DNA of 6,288 bases from an uncultured Solirubrobacteraceae bacterium (GTDB taxonomy: Bacteria > Actinomycetota > Thermoleophilia > Solirubrobacterales > Solirubrobacteraceae): positions 1-6,288 of the forward strand of contig CATPBV010000063.1 in the NCBI GenBank assembly GCA_955652345.1, given 5' to 3'. The notes under the pieces were generated by a model. The model had not been told where the DNA came from and searched no databases. It saw only the letters and a list, made by a program, of their open reading frames with translations. Positions within the stretch are counted from its first letter, which is position 1. The number at the start of each line of letters is the position of its first letter. A program made the translations under genes and the position numbers. Shown piece by piece: positions 1 to 6,009 of this stretch.

Positions 1-288
1 CCTGAGCCGAGGAGGTCCCTACACGCGAGCCCGGCCGGCTCTGCTCATGCCATCTATCAAGTCACACCGGGATCCTCGGGCGGCGACGGGCGACACAACA
101 AATCCAGGTCAGGCCGACCAGCCGGCCGACAGGGCGATTTAGAGTCAGCCCGCCGCCAGCCCGAGGACCTACCGATCGCACCGGACGTCACCGGCCCTCA
201 ACCACCGGACCCTGACACAGAGGGGGATTTATGGAGAGCCAAGGCCGACCGATCAGCCTTGCGCGGTCGTGTCGGTCACACCTCTTAG
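1..288 (+). other. Open reading frame entering from the left edge, doubtful CDS tail
   Basis: Frame 1 is open from the first base to the TAG at 286-288, about 95 codons with no start inside the window that must be used. The translation is hydrophilic and contains two similar short segments, GDLESAR and GDLWRAK, 30 codons apart and in the same frame, which come from the first repeat pair. It could be the C-terminal end of an unidentified protein that starts outside the window. Third-position GC is only moderate, which argues against normal coding in this genome. The same frame continues past the stop to 852, which would fit a degraded gene with a nonsense codon. I do not recognise any family. 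Confidence 0.2.
133..241 (+). repeat. Imperfect direct repeat pair 1 (133-151 and 223-241)
   Basis: Two 19-base segments sharing the core GATTTA and the end AGCC match at about 14 of 19 positions and lie exactly 90 bases apart. The spacing is a multiple of three, so both are read in the same phase in forward frame 1 and give GDL followed by similar residues. With this level of identity a chance match cannot be excluded. Confidence 0.3.
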
Positions 289-412
289 GCAGGTGAAGAC
301 GTGACGCCGCCGTGCGAGCGCCCGCAAGATTCCAGGCGTCGACGGCTCACGTCCAGATCGATACAGCTCGCCGGGCGAGAGCCCGCCCCATCACGCGCGC
401 GCGGAACCTTCC

Positions 413-544
413 CCGAGCATGGACGCGAGGTCATCGCTCGTCCTCCACGCGCGCGTAACTCAGCCTGGGTTTGGGCCAGCCAGAGCGCCAAACCCTCCCA
501 ACGACTCGACCCGCGCGTTCTCCCAGCCGAGCACGGACGCGAGG
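413..544 (+). repeat. Near-perfect 18-bp direct repeat pair 2 (413-430 and 527-544)
   Basis: The 18-mer CCGAGCATGGACGCGAGG at 413-430 recurs at 527-544 with one change (T to C at the eighth base). The copies are 114 bases apart, a multiple of three, and both encode EHGRE in forward frame 1. GC-rich sequence flanks both copies, with CGCGCG tracts on both sides. Weak similarity continues downstream, which suggests an old tandem duplication. Confidence 0.6.
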
Positions 545-687
545 CACCATGTCCGCGCGACCTAAGGCTGATCCGGCAACACCCCTCCTCTTTCAGTGAC
601 CTGCCTTCGATGACAGCGGATCGGCCTCTATCGCTTGGTCGATCGGTTGCCCTCAGCTCTGACTGCCCAGCCATTTGTGAGACGCGG

Positions 688-788
688 GCGGAAGCAGCGC
701 TGTTTTCCTTAGCGCCAGCTGGAGCGTCGCGCCCTTCTCGCACATCCACGCGGAAGCAGCAGGCGGCACTTTCAAGCGCCGCGTTGGA
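688..788 (+). repeat. Diverged direct repeat pair 3 (688-724 and 750-788)
   Basis: The 11-mer GCGGAAGCAGC occurs at 688-698 and 750-760. In both copies it is followed, after a short variable stretch, by a T-rich run, then AGCGCC (711-716 and 775-780), then a TGGA-type end. The arrangement looks like a diverged tandem duplication with a unit of roughly 62-64 bases including small indels. Unlike the other pairs the copies are not kept in one reading frame, which fits noncoding DNA. Confidence 0.45.
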
Positions 789-949
789 CACTTGCTGCTG
801 GTCGCTTGCGCCAGAGACCTCGGGTCCCGGCCAAGCTCGTGCCATCGCCTAGAACAGCACGGGCTTGCCAGCGGCTGATCGGCGCTCTCGAGTTCGTCCC
901 GGGCGGCACGCTTCCGCACCCTCCGAGGCGGCCCGACAAGTGCTCGCCT

Positions 950-973
950 GCGTACGACGCGACAGCGGTACGC
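950..973 (-). terminator. Possible hairpin terminator after the lipoprotein gene
   Basis: GCGTAC at 950-955 pairs perfectly with GTACGC at 968-973 across a 12-base loop. Two outer G-C pairs (947/976 and 948/975) extend it beyond one mismatch in the minus-strand transcript. It begins 23 bases after the stop of the minus-strand lipoprotein gene, where a terminator would be expected. No U tract follows and the loop is large, so it is a weak candidate. Confidence 0.3.
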
Positions 974-995
974 GGGGCGCTCGTTCGGTGCTCTC

Positions 996-2018
996 CTAGC
1001 AGCTGCGGGAGAGCGCGAGGGTGGGTTCGAAGTTGACGGGCGTGTAACCCTTGGCGTAGACGTCGCCCTTGCTGCTCAAGGGGCCGTTAGGGGGCGAGGA
1101 CCCGAGGAACACGACGTTGCGGCCTTGTTTGAGCGCCTGCTGGAAACCCATCAGCACGCATCCTGAGAGTGTCGCGTTGCTCGGACCGGAGTAGTCGATC
1201 ACCCAGTAGAGGTTGTCACTCGCGCCGCAGCCGACCGCGCCGGTGACCGTGGCGCGATCTGGGTAGATCGTCGTCCCCGGCGGCAGCGAGTGGGTGTTGG
1301 CGCCGCCGGCGGCGAACGCCCAGCCGGCGAGCGTCGCGTTGAGCTTCTTCGGCGGCGGCGGCCGCTTAGGCTTGGTCGCGTTCCGGCACGCCGTTGAGAA
1401 GCCCTGAGGACGGCCGAGAGACGCGTGTTTGAAACTGACCGCCAGGTTCATCGAAAACGGGCGGCTATAGCTCTTCAGCAAGTTCGGCTGCAAGACCACA
1501 AAGGTGCCCGAGCCGTAAACCTTGGCGGCACGCCCGGTGCCGCCCACGACTCGGAAGGTGCCGAGGAACAGCTGATCCGCGTACCCCGCCGCCGAGCGCG
1601 CTGAGAAGGTCACGCAAAGCGAACCAACCGACCGACGCCCGCGCAACAGCCCGATACCGCTCACCGTAAGCGCGGAGACTGTCTCGTTGCCGTATACGCC
1701 GGTGATCGTTCCGGCTGTCCTCACCGTCCCAAGCGACTTGATCAACGCACCAACCGGATTCGCCCCGGTGCTGTTCACGAGCTTTGCCGACCCCGTGAAG
1801 ATGCCCCCTGGATCGTTATGCCTCAAATTCCACTGGGTCCCCCAGACGCCATGCAACCGCGCCTTGTAATGCGAGACGACGCGTGTCCAGTCGCTCGGCA
1901 TGTACTGCATCTCATTCGAGTCCGGCACGAACATATTGGGGCTCCCACTACATCCTGCGAACGCGATCCCGCAGAACACCAGCGGCAACCACCGGACAAA
2001 CGGCTTCCAGACACCCAC
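996..2018 (-). CDS. Predicted secreted lipoprotein of unknown function, two domains
   Basis: The 340-residue product begins MGVWKPFVRWLPLVF and has a lipoprotein-type signal: basic residues K5 and R9, a hydrophobic core, and a lipobox-like FAGC with the acceptor at C23. It should therefore be exported and anchored on the outer face of the membrane. The GTG at 2016-2018 was chosen because it places this signal at the N-terminus and has AGGA about 11 bases upstream. The frame is open to 2258, but the extra residues are Arg-rich and would bury the signal. CTG at 2021 is an alternative start. Residues about 42-205 form a Gly/Thr/Val-rich beta-type region with GGTGRAAKVYGSGTF at 159-173, a motif style seen in some small secreted beta-barrel proteins. 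A basic proline linker (KPKRPPPPKK, 216-225) leads to a second domain (about 227-340). Cysteines at 135, 211, 264, 287 and 340 could form disulfides. I recognise no named family, and the gene appears monocistronic. Confidence 0.72.
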   Translation of the reverse strand: MGVWKPFVRWLPLVFCGIAFAGCSGSPNMFVPDSNEMQYMPSDWTRVVSHYKARLHGVWGTQWNLRHNDPGGIFTGSAKLVNSTGANPVGALIKSLGTVRTAGTITGVYGNETVSALTVSGIGLLRGRRSVGSLCVTFSARSAAGYADQLFLGTFRVVGGTGRAAKVYGSGTFVVLQPNLLKSYSRPFSMNLAVSFKHASLGRPQGFSTACRNATKPKRPPPPKKLNATLAGWAFAAGGANTHSLPPGTTIYPDRATVTGAVGCGASDNLYWVIDYSGPSNATLSGCVLMGFQQALKQGRNVVFLGSSPPNGPLSSKGDVYAKGYTPVNFEPTLALSRSC

Positions 2019-2212
2019 CAGACAACCGATCCTAACGACACGCCAGCCCCTTGGCGCCGCCACTCGCCCCGGATCCCGGAAGTACTCGCGAGAGCCGGCC
2101 CGCCGGCGCAAAGGACGGCCAGCAGCTGCCCGTAGGGCAAGCTGCGGACCGCTGGTTCTCCCAGGTATTGCTGTGCCGCTACATCGGTACTCCGGACGAA
2201 GGAACACTCGGA
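2019..2212. promoter_or_regulatory. Divergent intergenic region between lipoprotein and plus-strand gene
   Basis: This 194-base interval should hold the promoters of both divergent genes. I could not find convincing -35/-10 pairs on either strand. It is rich in dyads: CGCCA/TGGCG at 2041-2056 (6-base loop), the palindrome CTCGCGAG at 2085-2092, two adjacent GCCGGC palindromes at 2094-2107, and the bulged hairpin at 2122-2145. If the plus gene starts further upstream (for example TTG at 2051), part of this interval would be coding. Confidence 0.4.
2122..2145 (+). promoter_or_regulatory. Strong bulged hairpin or dyad in the divergent region
   Basis: GCAGCT (2122-2127) pairs with AGCTGC (2140-2145), and GCCC (2128-2131) pairs with GGGC (2135-2138). 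Only one unpaired A (2139) and a 3-base GTA loop interrupt a 10-bp stem. It lies 67 bases upstream of the GTG at 2213 and 103 bases upstream of the lipoprotein start. It could be an operator dyad, a structured 5' leader or an attenuator-like element. No U tract follows on either side, so a simple terminator is less likely. Confidence 0.45.
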
Positions 2213-3076
2213 GTGAGGTTGGTTTTCCATCGGCTGATCCCAGGAATCGGGGGGACACGACGCCTGGCGCGGGAGTTGAACGCGCTGTCGACGTTGCCGC
2301 GGCGACACTTCTGGTCTTGTCCGGACGTCGGTGAGACGATCATCGCGTTATTTCGGTATGGCTCGCCCCCCAATTTGGAAGATCCGGTCCGTATCGACCT
2401 CGGCTGCAACTTCGTCGTGAACGGTCACGTCGTGCTGTTTCGGCACGTCGAAGGTGGTGCTTCAGCTCCTGCGGCTGACGCACCATTAGCCCGGCTCTGG
2501 GACTTGCTTACCCTTCGAGGCGCTGAAGGCGTGACGCACCGTGGGGAATCAGTATCGGGCGCTCTCGGTCCGTGTACATATGCTGAGCACGTGGGAGCTA
2601 ACGAGCGCATTGAACCGGCGCTTCACGCGTCGTTGTCCGAGCCGGTGAGCTGGGCGTGGGGTCAGAACGCCGAATCGAGGTACTCCCAGACGTTACGCCC
2701 GAACTTCCTGACCGGCTTGGTCCTGCGCAGAATGGCCGGCAGCAAGCTGCGAGACGATGCCGTCCAGCTTCCACGTTTTCCCGTGCTGGCTGTCGGCGCC
2801 GACCGGCTTTACGTGTTCGAGATGGCGGCCTTGGAACGCGCGACGAAGTCGGGGGAGGTAGTCGCACCGATCGCGTCGGTGGCGCGTGCGGACGCCGTAG
2901 TCGACATCCAACGCGGTCTGATGTGGAAGCGGGTGACGATCATCTCAGCACGCGAAGGACGCTCGTACACGATCTATCTGAACGGAGCGTTCGGCGGGCG
3001 TAGGCGAGTCAGGGGGACGCTCGCGGCGCTCGACGATCGCCGCGGCCGCTACGACGTCGCCGCAGCGGGTGACTGA
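2213..3076 (+). CDS. Hypothetical protein with PH-like C-terminal part
   Basis: The product is 287 residues from the GTG at 2213, chosen because AAGGA lies 9 bases upstream. The frame is open back to a TTG at 2051, but those extra residues look non-coding. No signal peptide or clear membrane segment is seen. Residues 1-173 match nothing I know. From about 174 (MAGSKLRDD) to 275 the sequence reads like a small beta-rich PH-like module, with alternating hydrophobics in PVLAVGADRLYVFEM, then an RGLMWKRVTII strand and a YTIYLNG strand. That resemblance is an impression, not a family match. The ATG at 2732-2734, at the start of this part, could begin a separate 114-residue gene, but no Shine-Dalgarno precedes it. 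Three leucines use TTA (2348, 2486, 2693), unlike the nadK and nhaA genes nearby. The gene converges on nhaA with a 38-bp gap. Confidence 0.5.
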   Translation: MRLVFHRLIPGIGGTRRLARELNALSTLPRRHFWSCPDVGETIIALFRYGSPPNLEDPVRIDLGCNFVVNGHVVLFRHVEGGASAPAADAPLARLWDLLTLRGAEGVTHRGESVSGALGPCTYAEHVGANERIEPALHASLSEPVSWAWGQNAESRYSQTLRPNFLTGLVLRRMAGSKLRDDAVQLPRFPVLAVGADRLYVFEMAALERATKSGEVVAPIASVARADAVVDIQRGLMWKRVTIISAREGRSYTIYLNGAFGGRRRVRGTLAALDDRRGRYDVAAAGD

Positions 3077-3114
3077 GCACGAGCCTCGGATCAAGCTCGA
3101 CCAGGCAGCCCGGG
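3077..3114. other. Convergent gap with weak dyads, no clear terminator
   Basis: The 38 bases between the two convergent stops contain CGAGC (3080-3084) and GCTCG (3095-3099), a 5-bp stem with a 10-base loop. The perfect palindrome AGCCCGGGCT (3107-3116) overlaps the antiporter stop codon. Neither is followed by a U tract. A short bidirectional terminator is possible but not demonstrated. Confidence 0.3.
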
Positions 3115-5046
3115 CTACGACTCGCGTAGGCCCTCCTCGGCCGGCGCGGCCGCGGCGGCGAGCTGCCGCGCCCTGGTCTTGGCCGCCAGCACCTCCTCGG
3201 TGAGCGTGTCGATGTCGTACACGCCGTAGTGGCGGCGGCCGTTGATGAAGAATGTCGGTGTACCCGAGACTCCGCTCTCGTCCGCGCTCGCCACGTCTTC
3301 ACTCACCCGTAGGGCGTGCTCCCGCCGACGGAGCTCGTCCCTGAAGCGCTCGACGTCCAGTCCGAGCTCGTCCGCGTAGCGGGCCAGGTCGCGCGGCGAA
3401 AGCTCATCTTGGTGGGCTAGCAGGATGTCGTGCATGTCCCAGAACTTGCCCTGCGACGCTGCGGCCTCGGATGCCTCGGCGGCGAGCTGCGCGGTGGGGT
3501 GGACATCGTTCAGCGGCAGGTGCCGCCACACGTACCGGACATCGGCGCCGTGCGCACTGAGCAATTCGCGGATCACGCCCTCGGCCTGCCCACAGTAGGT
3601 GCATTCGAAGTCGCCGTACTCGAGGAGTGTCACCGGGGCGTCGTCCGGTCCGCGAATGTGATCGCGCTCGGGGTCGACCTCCTCTGCGAGATCGAGAATG
3701 TCTTCGGCGGTCCGGCCGATCTGGCGCGCACGGAGGGCGCTCGGCAGCCGTCTGATGACCTGGGTCATCGCCCACGCGAGTGTCGGCGCCAGCAGCACCG
3801 AGGCGAGCGCACCGAGCTTCGCCTCGTCGAGTCGCTCGCCGGTGAACGCGAGGCTTGCAACCAGCAGTGAGATCGTGAAGCCGATCCCCGCGCACGCGCC
3901 GGCGGTGACGAGCACCGGTCCACTGATGGGCGAGCGCGGCCCGTGGAGGGCGGGGCGGGATGCGATCCAGGAGCCGGCGAAGACGCCGATCGGCTTGCCC
4001 GCTACGTACGCGATCACGATGCCCAGCGTGATCGGGGAGGAGACCGCGTCGCTCATCAGCGTGCCGGTCAGATGGATCCCGGCGTTGGCCAGTGCGAACA
4101 GCGGCACGATCGCGTAGCTGGTCCAAGGGTGCAGGTCGTATTGGAGCCGCTCGTTGGCCGAGATCGCCGATTGCAGGCTCTGCCGCGCCGAGCGCGCGAG
4201 CTCCGGCGTCGGCTGCTCGCGGAACGATCGGCTCAGCGCCGTCGCCCGCTCGAGGTCCTCGCGTGATGGCGGGTATGCGCTGGTCGCCAGCCCGATTGCC
4301 AGCCCTGAGATGACCGGGTCGATGCCGGACTTGAACATTGCGATCCAGATCGCGACAGCGAGCCCGATCGAGACCGCGCGCCGTCCGAACGGCGCGTAGC
4401 GGAGCGCGACGAGGAGGACAAACAGCGCGATCGCGACGCTCAGCGCCACGGGCGAGACGTGAGTGGTGTACACCGTTGCAATCACGACCAGCGCGGCGAG
4501 ATCGTCGACCACCGCGAGGGTCAGCAGGAAGACGCGGATGCGGGTCGCGGTCCGCGGAGTCACCAAGGCCACGGCTCCGAGCGCGAACGCGGTGTCCGTC
4601 GACATCGCGGCGCCCCACCCGTGTGCTCCGGCGCCGCCGGCGTTGAACGCCAGGTAGATCAGGATCGGCACCGTCACCCCGCCGATCGCCGCGACCACCG
4701 GAATCGCGAGCCGCCGTCGTTCGCGCAGCTCGCCCAGGTCGAGCTGGCGCTTGGCCTCGAGGCCGACCACGAGGAAGAACAGCGTCATCAAGCCCTCGTT
4801 GACCCAGTGGCGAAGGTCAGTCCCGATGACGGCGCTCCCGATCCTGATTGCGAGCCTCGTCGTCCAGACCGACTCGTAGGAGTGCCACCACGGCGAGTTC
4901 GCCCACATCAGGGCCGCGATCGCGGCCCCGAGCATCACGATCGCGCCGCCAGTCTCGGTGCTGAGGAAGCTTCGAACGGGCGCCGCGAGGTTGCGCGCCC
5001 ACGCAGTCCGTCCGCCATAGGTGATCGCCTCGGTGCCGACGCTCAT
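3115..5046 (-). CDS. nhaA: NhaA Na+/H+ antiporter fused to a DsbA-like thioredoxin-fold domain
   Basis: The 643-residue protein joins two domains. Residues about 22-438 are a complete NhaA antiporter, which exchanges cytoplasmic Na+ (or Li+) for external protons across the inner membrane. The signature VGLEAKRQLDLGELRERRR is at 94-112. STD at 149-151 matches E. coli T132/D133, VDD at 180-182 matches the ion-binding D163/D164, LHPW is at 305-308, and GKPIG with K351 matches K300. After a charged linker (about 439-465), residues 466-625 form a DsbA/Thioredoxin_4-type domain with the redox motif CTYC (C482, C485) and the cis-proline segment GTPTFF (P597). E. coli NhaA is only about 390 residues. 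NhaA-thioredoxin fusions are known in actinobacteria. The ATG at 5046 is preceded by AGGAGGGTGATC, with GGAG closer to the start. The Shine-Dalgarno overlaps the upstream NAD kinase stop, so the two are translated from one transcript. The C-terminus is an Ala/Glu-rich tail. All key residues are present, so it is probably functional. Confidence 0.95.
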   Translation of the reverse strand: MSVGTEAITYGGRTAWARNLAAPVRSFLSTETGGAIVMLGAAIAALMWANSPWWHSYESVWTTRLAIRIGSAVIGTDLRHWVNEGLMTLFFLVVGLEAKRQLDLGELRERRRLAIPVVAAIGGVTVPILIYLAFNAGGAGAHGWGAAMSTDTAFALGAVALVTPRTATRIRVFLLTLAVVDDLAALVVIATVYTTHVSPVALSVAIALFVLLVALRYAPFGRRAVSIGLAVAIWIAMFKSGIDPVISGLAIGLATSAYPPSREDLERATALSRSFREQPTPELARSARQSLQSAISANERLQYDLHPWTSYAIVPLFALANAGIHLTGTLMSDAVSSPITLGIVIAYVAGKPIGVFAGSWIASRPALHGPRSPISGPVLVTAGACAGIGFTISLLVASLAFTGERLDEAKLGALASVLLAPTLAWAMTQVIRRLPSALRARQIGRTAEDILDLAEEVDPERDHIRGPDDAPVTLLEYGDFECTYCGQAEGVIRELLSAHGADVRYVWRHLPLNDVHPTAQLAAEASEAAASQGKFWDMHDILLAHQDELSPRDLARYADELGLDVERFRDELRRREHALRVSEDVASADESGVSGTPTFFINGRRHYGVYDIDTLTEEVLAAKTRARQLAAAAAPAEEGLRES

Positions 5047-5068
5047 CCCGCTCCGATCACCCTCCTTG
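5047..5068 (-). promoter_or_regulatory. Strong Shine-Dalgarno of nhaA overlapping the NAD kinase stop
   Basis: Read on the minus strand, AAGGAGGGTGATC precedes the antiporter ATG, and the TGA inside it is the stop of the upstream gene (5057-5059). The AGGAGG core is 14 bases from the ATG, which is long; a second GGAG lies 4 bases from it. Termination of the kinase at this site suggests translational coupling. Confidence 0.6.
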
Positions 5069-5917
5069 AAGTGCCGGCCTGTCCCGTGCCCTCACGCGTG
5101 GACTGTCGCTGATCAGCCCCCGCTCGCGCAGCCCGGAAAGGCCGCTCCGTGGGTCCGCGAGGCTGACGAGGGTTGTGAACGAGCCCTCGCTGCTGACCAC
5201 ATACCGCTCCGCCGTCGTCTCGACATGGAACCCGTCGACTGCGACGGCAAAGCCACTGTGCCCGGGATGGACTTCGAGTGTGACTCGACGGTCGTCTGGC
5301 ACGACGATCGGCGGGCCGCAGCCGCCGTGCATCGCCAGCGGCGTGCAGAGGAAAGCATTGGTGCCAACCGCCAGCAGCGAACCTCCGGCGGCCATTGAAT
5401 ACGCGCTCGAACCCAGCGCAGTCGCGACCACGAGCCCGTCGCCGGCCAGACGGATGTAGAGCTCGTCGTTCACGTACAGGTCGAGCATCATCTGGGTGCC
5501 GCCTCGTCGACCGAGTACGAGGTCGTTTATCGCCCAGGCAAGGTGGCGCCCGCCAGCTTCGAGGTCGAGCGCCGGAAGGTGCCGCGCCACCCAATCTCCG
5601 GCGACAAACCGGTCGAGCCCAGAGATGAGCTCGTTCACCGGCACCGCCGTCAGCGCGCCGAGGCTGCCGTACGCGACGCCCACGACCGGGGTACGCGTCT
5701 TGGCGGCTGCGTGAAGGGCCTTGAGGACGGTCCCGTCTCCGCCGAGCGCGACGATCAGGTCGCACGCGCTCACCTCGCCGGGTGGAGCCGCCGGCGGCTG
5801 TCCACCAATTGGAATCTGGACCAGCTCGAGCCCATGCTTCTTCGTCCAGCGCTGGAGCAGCACCACCGCATCCTGCACGAGGCGGGTGGGATGGACGAGG
5901 ATGCCGATACGCTCCAT
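5057..5917 (-). CDS. nadK: NAD kinase (ATP-NAD kinase family), divergent
   Basis: The 286-residue cytoplasmic enzyme belongs to the family that phosphorylates NAD to NADP. The family hallmark GGDGT is at 59-63 (catalytic-loop D61). The second conserved block is IND at 130-132 (usually NE), and the glycine-rich NAD-binding block GDGLVVATALGSSAYS is at 159-174 (usually SDGLxxSTPTGSTAY). The region PLAMHGGCGPPIVVPD follows at 193-208, and VDG at 227-229 stands at the family's C-terminal DG position. The length is normal for bacterial NadK, and GVAYGSLGALT (80-90) replaces the usual GVNxGxLGFLT. These changes suggest a divergent paralogue, possibly with altered substrate or phosphoryl donor preference. 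The ATG at 5917 has a weak GGAA 6 bases upstream. The TAATCT just upstream resembles a -10 box, but no -35 was found. Its stop lies 10 bp before nhaA, so the pair is an operon. A canonical NadK elsewhere in the genome would not be surprising. Confidence 0.88.
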   Translation of the reverse strand: MERIGILVHPTRLVQDAVVLLQRWTKKHGLELVQIPIGGQPPAAPPGEVSACDLIVALGGDGTVLKALHAAAKTRTPVVGVAYGSLGALTAVPVNELISGLDRFVAGDWVARHLPALDLEAGGRHLAWAINDLVLGRRGGTQMMLDLYVNDELYIRLAGDGLVVATALGSSAYSMAAGGSLLAVGTNAFLCTPLAMHGGCGPPIVVPDDRRVTLEVHPGHSGFAVAVDGFHVETTAERYVVSSEGSFTTLVSLADPRSGLSGLRERGLISDSPRVRARDRPALQGG

Positions 5918-5948
5918 GCGCGTTCCAGATTAGGGTGCCGGAGCGGGA

Positions 5949-5970
5949 CGCGCCCGGCGGGCTGGGCGCG
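5949..5970 (-). terminator. GC-rich hairpin between typA and NAD kinase genes
   Basis: CGCGCCC (5949-5955) pairs perfectly with GGGCGCG (5964-5970) across an 8-base loop. It begins about 39 bases after the typA stop. There is no U tract, so it may be a weak or Rho-assisted terminator, a processing site or only a GC-rich dyad. If it terminates, the NAD kinase-antiporter pair needs its own promoter in the remaining bases before 5917. Confidence 0.35.
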
Positions 5971-6009
5971 CTGCCGGCCCTCGGCCGCTGATCGCGGTCG
6001 CGAGCGGCA

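Larger units (their letters stand above)
1..995. other. Gene-poor region with diverged repeats; no recognisable gene
   Basis: I recognise no protein family, tRNA or rRNA on either strand here. Forward frame 1 is open from position 1 to a TAG at 286-288 and then again to a TAG at 850-852. The opposite strand is also open over roughly 285-845. Neither translation looks like a folded protein: they are rich in Arg, Ser, Pro and Ala, have few hydrophobic runs, and use poorly GC-biased codons (ATA, CTA and TTA occur) unlike the genes at the right. Three pairs of imperfect direct repeats are listed separately. The stretch may be intergenic DNA, a decayed gene, or the remnant of a mobile or repetitive element. 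No terminal inverted repeats or target-site duplications were seen. Confidence 0.55.

Noticed and set aside
285..845. 186-codon minus-strand frame in the left region
   Set aside because: No family resemblance, Arg/Ser/Ala-rich, no good ribosome binding site; probably reflects high GC with few stops on both strands.
301..852. 183-codon plus-strand frame starting at GTG 301
   Set aside because: AGGTGA lies only 4 bases before the GTG, the composition is not protein-like, codons include ATA, CTA and TTA, and no motif is recognisable. Kept only as part of the possible decayed region.
1..995. CRISPR array or insertion sequence
   Set aside because: The repeats occur only in pairs with unequal spacing and no regular spacers; no terminal inverted repeats or transposase were seen.
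1020..1036. GGGTTCGA resembling a tRNA T-loop
   Set aside because: It lies inside the lipoprotein coding end and no acceptor stem or anticodon arm can be built around it.
2019..2258. Upstream extension of the lipoprotein gene to the start at 2258
   Set aside because: It would add 80 Arg-rich residues in front of a clear lipoprotein signal peptide, and the divergent regulatory region lies there.
3404..4618. 404-codon minus-strand frame inside the antiporter gene
   Set aside because: It is a frame-shifted shadow of nhaA: Arg/Asp/Ala-rich with no membrane segments or motifs, while the other frame encodes an intact NhaA.
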